A DNA stretch of 64,000 bases, taken from positions 2,480,001 to 2,544,000 of the forward strand of contig NZ_CP028271.1 of NCBI RefSeq assembly GCF_009914055.1, read 5' to 3'. This document shows, piece after piece, positions 60,903 to 64,000 of the stretch. The stretch is from Mixta intestinalis (lineage in GTDB: Bacteria > Pseudomonadota > Gammaproteobacteria > Enterobacterales > Enterobacteriaceae). The notes under the pieces are model-generated. The model did no database searches. It saw only the letters and a list, made by a program, of their open reading frames with translations, and was not told the origin of the DNA. Positions within the stretch are counted from its first letter, which is position 1, and each line of letters starts with the position of its first letter. The position numbers and the translations under genes were made by a program.

Positions 60903-61520
60903 TTAGCCTAAGTTATTCATTTTCATCTGCATCATTTCTTTCAGCGCCGGTGACGCTTCGGAAGCGATCCCCTTGCTCCAGGCATCGCGGGCGCCCTGCT
61001 TATCGCCCTTGCTCAGCAGCGCTTCGCCACGGATATCCGCAACGATAGCAGACCAGCCTTCGCCTTTTACGCCATCCAGCGTTTTCAGCGCGTCGTCAGC
61101 CTGTTTCTGCTGTAGCTGAATGCGCGCCAGGCGCAGATTCATTACCGCCAGCAGATTGGCATCTTTGGTATTTTTAACTCCGTTTTGCAACTGCGTGGCC
61201 GCTTTTGCCAGCTCATTCTTATCGGCATACTGCTTCGCCAGATCGAGCGAAGCGAGCGCGCCATAGGTGTTGCTGTTTTCACTGACAAATTTCGCTACCG
61301 CTTCCAGCGTTTGCGGCTTACTGCTGTCCAGCGCACGGGTGAGCTGTTCATAGCTGGCCGAAACCTCACGTGCGGAACTATCCTGATGGGTGTTCCAGTA
61401 ACGCCAGCCACCCAGCACGCCAATTCCCAGCACGATGCCGATCGCTAATGCTTTGCCGTTATTGGCGAAAAAACGACGGAGCGCATCCACCTGTTCGTTT
61501 TCGTTGCTGTAAACTTCCAC
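60903..61520 (-). CDS. yfgM: YfgM, SecYEG-associated periplasmic chaperone-network protein
   Basis: 205 residues (E. coli 206), starting with GTG at 61520 after AGGAGAAGG. One membrane helix (about 24-42, LAIGIVLGIGVLGGWRYW) is followed by a periplasmic TPR-like domain (YGALASLDLAKQYADKNELA, GEALLSKGDKQGARDAW). In E. coli YfgM works with PpiD at the translocon and links to RcsB stability. It lies between hisS and bamB in the cluster. Confidence 0.93.
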   Translation of the reverse strand: MEVYSNENEQVDALRRFFANNGKALAIGIVLGIGVLGGWRYWNTHQDSSAREVSASYEQLTRALDSSKPQTLEAVAKFVSENSNTYGALASLDLAKQYADKNELAKAATQLQNGVKNTKDANLLAVMNLRLARIQLQQKQADDALKTLDGVKGEGWSAIVADIRGEALLSKGDKQGARDAWSKGIASEASPALKEMMQMKMNNLG

Positions 61521-61556
61521 GCAATCCTTCTCCTTAACTGTTCGCGCCGTAGGGTT

Positions 61557-62831
61557 TTATGCCAGCAGTGTCAGCAGCGTGGCGGCAACATCGTCCTGCG
61601 CCAGCGTCTGTTGCTCACCGCTGCGCAGGTCTTTAACCACCACCTGCCCGGCGTTCATTTCATCTTCACCCAGCACCAGCGCAACGCGAGCACCCCATTT
61701 ATCGGCGCGGGCAAACTGCTTCTTAAAGTTACCACCGCCGAAGTTGGTCATCAGCTTCAGCGTCGGGGCGGTATCACGCACCCGCTCCGCCAGCTGCATC
61801 GCCGCAACCTGCACGCCCTGGCCCGAAGCGATAACATAGACATCAACAATGCGGGACGGTTCAAATTCAGGATTAACCGCCTGAACCAGCAGCACCAGCC
61901 GCTCCAGCCCCATCGCAAAACCGACGGCTGGCGTCGCACGCCCGCCCAGCTGTTCAACCAGGCCATCATAACGCCCGCCTGCACAAACGGTACCCTGCGC
62001 GCCCAGGCTGTTAGTCACCCATTCAAACACGGTACGGTTATAGTAGTCGAGGCCGCGTACCAGACGCTGATTGACGGTGTAGGCGATACCAACGCTATCG
62101 AGCAGCGCGCACAGCCCATCAAAATGAACTCGTGACTCTTCATCCAGATAGTCGCCCAGCGTCGGAGCATCGTTTAACAGCACCTGTACGTCCGGGTTTT
62201 TGCTGTCCAGCACGCGCAGCGGGTTGCTGTACATGCGGCGTTTACAATCTTCGTCCAGCTTATCTTTATGTTGTTCCAGGAAGGCAACCAACGCTTCACG
62301 GTAGCTGGCGCGCGCTTCCAGCGAGCCGATAGAGTTTAGCTCCAGGCGAACGTGATCGGCGATGCCCAGCGCCTTCCACCAGCGCGCAGTCATCATAATC
62401 AGCTCGGCATCAATATCAGGCCCCTGGAGGCCGAAAACTTCTGCACCAATCTGATGGAACTGACGATAGCGTCCTTTCTGCGGACGCTCATAGCGGAACA
62501 TCGGCCCTATATACCACAGACGCTGCTCCTGATTATAGAGCAGACCATGTTCAATACCTGCACGTACGCAGCCAGCGGTGCCTTCAGGCCGCAACGTCAG
62601 ACTTTCGCCGTTGCGATCTTCAAAGGTATACATCTCTTTTTCCACCACGTCGGTGACTTCACCGATCGCACGCTTAAACAGCGGCGTATGTTCAACCACG
62701 GGCAGACGGATTTCGCTATAGCCATAACTGGCCAATACCTGCTTTAAAATCCCTTCGATGCGCTGCCAGACAACGGTGTCGGCTGGCAAATAGTCGTTCA
62801 TGCCGCGGATGGCCTGGATGTTCTTCGCCAC
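61557..62831 (-). CDS. hisS: Histidyl-tRNA synthetase
   Basis: 424 residues, as in E. coli, from the GTG at 62831 (AGAGAG upstream); the ATG at 62852 lacks a ribosome site. Class II synthetase: motif 2 GPMFRYERPQKGRYRQFHQ, histidine-binding LVRGLDYYNRTVFEW, motif 3 GFAMGLERL, and a C-terminal anticodon-binding domain. Confidence 0.97.
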   Translation of the reverse strand: MAKNIQAIRGMNDYLPADTVVWQRIEGILKQVLASYGYSEIRLPVVEHTPLFKRAIGEVTDVVEKEMYTFEDRNGESLTLRPEGTAGCVRAGIEHGLLYNQEQRLWYIGPMFRYERPQKGRYRQFHQIGAEVFGLQGPDIDAELIMMTARWWKALGIADHVRLELNSIGSLEARASYREALVAFLEQHKDKLDEDCKRRMYSNPLRVLDSKNPDVQVLLNDAPTLGDYLDEESRVHFDGLCALLDSVGIAYTVNQRLVRGLDYYNRTVFEWVTNSLGAQGTVCAGGRYDGLVEQLGGRATPAVGFAMGLERLVLLVQAVNPEFEPSRIVDVYVIASGQGVQVAAMQLAERVRDTAPTLKLMTNFGGGNFKKQFARADKWGARVALVLGEDEMNAGQVVVKDLRSGEQQTLAQDDVAATLLTLLA

Positions 62832-62907
62832 GTCATTTCTCTCTTTATTCAAATTACACCGGACAAACTTTCCGGTCGTTCCTGCGATAGCGCCGGAATC
62901 TCAACAG

Positions 62908-62940
62908 AAAAAAACCTGCACGGCCAAAGCCGTTCAGGTT
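62908..62940 (-). terminator. Terminator/attenuator between ispG and hisS
   Basis: AACCTGCACGGC/GCCGTTCAGGTT arms (one mismatch) with a CAAA loop; the minus strand then has T7 (complement of 62908-62914). In E. coli the small RNA SroE is reported from this same gap; I cannot confirm a homolog here. Confidence 0.75.
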
Positions 62941-62972
62941 CAGTCAGCGCGCCATTGATATGACGCCGACAA

Positions 62973-64000
62973 TTATTTTTCCACCTGCTGCACATCAATG
63001 CGGCGGGTTTCATCAAGCATCGCCGCTTTAGCGCGAATACGTGCTTCAAGCTGGTCGATCATATCCTCATTATCGAGACGGTCGCGCTGACGCACGCCAT
63101 CCTCATAGAAGCCGCTTTTTTTATTGCTGCCGGTAACGCCCAGAGTAGAAACCAGCGCCTCGCCCGGCCCATTAACTACACAGCCGATAATGGAAACGTC
63201 CATCGGCGTGATGATATCTTCCAGACGCTGCTCGAGCGCATTAACCGTGCCGATGACGTCAAATTCCTGACGTGAACAGGTTGGGCAGGCGATAAAGTTA
63301 ATACCACGGGTGCGAATACGCAGCGACTTCAAAATATCAAAGCCAACTTTCACTTCTTCTACCGGATCGGCCGCCAGCGAAATACGCAGGGTATCACCGA
63401 TACCTTCGGAGAGCAGCAGGCCAAGGCCAATAGCAGATTTCACCGCGCCTGCACGTGCGCCACCCGCCTCGGTGATCCCTAAATGCAGCGGCTGATCGAT
63501 CTGTTTTGCCAGCAGGCGGTAAGATTCTACGGCAAGAAAGACGTCAGAAGCTTTGACGCTAACCTTAAACTGATCGAAATTCAGGCGATCGAGGTGATCC
63601 ACATGACGCATCGCAGATTCCAGCAGCGCCTGCGGCGTCGGTTCGCCATATTTTTCCTGCAAATCTTTTTCCAGCGAGCCAGCGTTAACGCCGATGCGGA
63701 TAGGAATGTTTTTATCACGCGCGCATTCTACTACCTGGCGGATACGCTCATTATTGCCGATGTTGCCGGGGTTGATGCGCAGACAGTCCACGCCATATTC
63801 GGCCACTTTCAACGCGATGCGATAATCAAAGTGGATATCGGCAACCAGCGGAACATTAACCTGCTGTTTGATAAATTTGAAGGCTTCCGCCGCGTCCATA
63901 GTGGGAACCGAGACACGAACGATGTCTACGCCTACGCGCTCCAGCGCTTTAATTTGTTTAACCGTCGCTTCCACATCCGTGGTGCGCGTATTGGTCATGG
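62973..64000 (-). CDS. ispG: 4-hydroxy-3-methylbut-2-enyl diphosphate synthase IspG (5' truncated)
   Basis: 341 residues are visible; the start lies beyond the right edge (E. coli protein 372). Iron-sulfur enzyme of the MEP isoprenoid pathway that reduces MEcPP to HMBPP. Cluster ligands are in ACPTCSRQEFD and IGCVVNGPGEA. The TIM-barrel part VADIHFDYRIAL and RINPGNIG is intact. Upstream gene of the ispG-hisS-yfgM-bamB-der run. Confidence 0.96.
   Translation of the reverse strand, partial: MTNTRTTDVEATVKQIKALERVGVDIVRVSVPTMDAAEAFKFIKQQVNVPLVADIHFDYRIALKVAEYGVDCLRINPGNIGNNERIRQVVECARDKNIPIRIGVNAGSLEKDLQEKYGEPTPQALLESAMRHVDHLDRLNFDQFKVSVKASDVFLAVESYRLLAKQIDQPLHLGITEAGGARAGAVKSAIGLGLLLSEGIGDTLRISLAADPVEEVKVGFDILKSLRIRTRGINFIACPTCSRQEFDVIGTVNALEQRLEDIITPMDVSIIGCVVNGPGEALVSTLGVTGSNKKSGFYEDGVRQRDRLDNEDMIDQLEARIRAKAAMLDETRRIDVQQVEK

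Overview
The window is chromosomal DNA of a gamma-proteobacterium of the order Enterobacterales. Gene order follows the Escherichia coli narQ-acrD to hisS-ispG segment: narQ, acrD, ypfM, yffB, dapE, ypfN, ypfH, tmcA, ypfJ, purC, bamC, dapA, gcvR, bcp, perM, bepA, yfgD, hda, uraA, upp, purM, purN, ppk, ppx, yfgF, yfgG, guaA, guaB, xseA, yfgJ, der, bamB, yfgM, hisS, ispG. The extra genes (PQQ glucose dehydrogenase, protealysin-like protease, narP beside narQ, a polysaccharide-type locus at the left edge) and the high GC content suggest the Erwiniaceae (Pantoea/Mixta/Erwinia-like). That placement is an inference from gene content, not a computed one.

Layout. 1-3.3 kb: end of a probable exopolysaccharide locus (duplicated-domain phosphotransferase and AlgE-like outer-membrane barrel). 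3.4-9.2 kb: nitrate/nitrite two-component pair narQ-narP, then the RND pump acrD behind a good BaeR box. 9.2-16.8 kb: the 19-residue ypfM on the minus strand, yffB, dapE, ypfN, then a minus-strand run ypfH, a molybdate-binding (Mop/TOBE) gene behind a ModE-like site, tmcA, ypfJ and purC (PurR box). 16.9-25.9 kb: bamC-dapA diverging from gcvR-bcp, perM, two tandem exported DsrE-like genes, a 0.7 kb low-GC gap with a candidate new small gene, bepA-yfgD and hda (CUG start). 26-34.5 kb: upp-uraA, purMN (PurR box) and a pstCAB set lacking pstS and phoU. 34.7-43.1 kb: ppk-ppx, tehB, a degenerate yfgF, yfgG and mgtE. 43.2-47.9 kb: guaBA and xseA.

47.9-57.6 kb is the main accessory block, lying between xseA and yfgJ. 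It holds a family 31 glycosidase and an ACS-type MFS transporter, a divergent LacI-type regulator with two matching operator-like sites and a CRP-like site, a protealysin-like M4 protease translationally coupled to an emfourin-type inhibitor, and gcd. Upstream of gcd is a 93-bp tract of 15.5 CAGAAG hexamers. 57.7-64 kb returns to the conserved backbone: yfgJ, and the minus-strand cluster ispG-hisS-yfgM-bamB-der. bamB is broken by a single-base frameshift in a run of five C. ispG is cut by the right edge.

Functional themes are purine supply (purC, purM, purN, guaBA) under PurR-type sites, outer-membrane assembly (bamB, bamC, bepA, yfgM), polyphosphate and phosphate handling (pstCAB, ppk, ppx), and sugar oxidation or uptake (gcd, GH31/MFS). 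I saw no rRNA, tRNA, insertion sequence, integrase, attachment site or CRISPR array.
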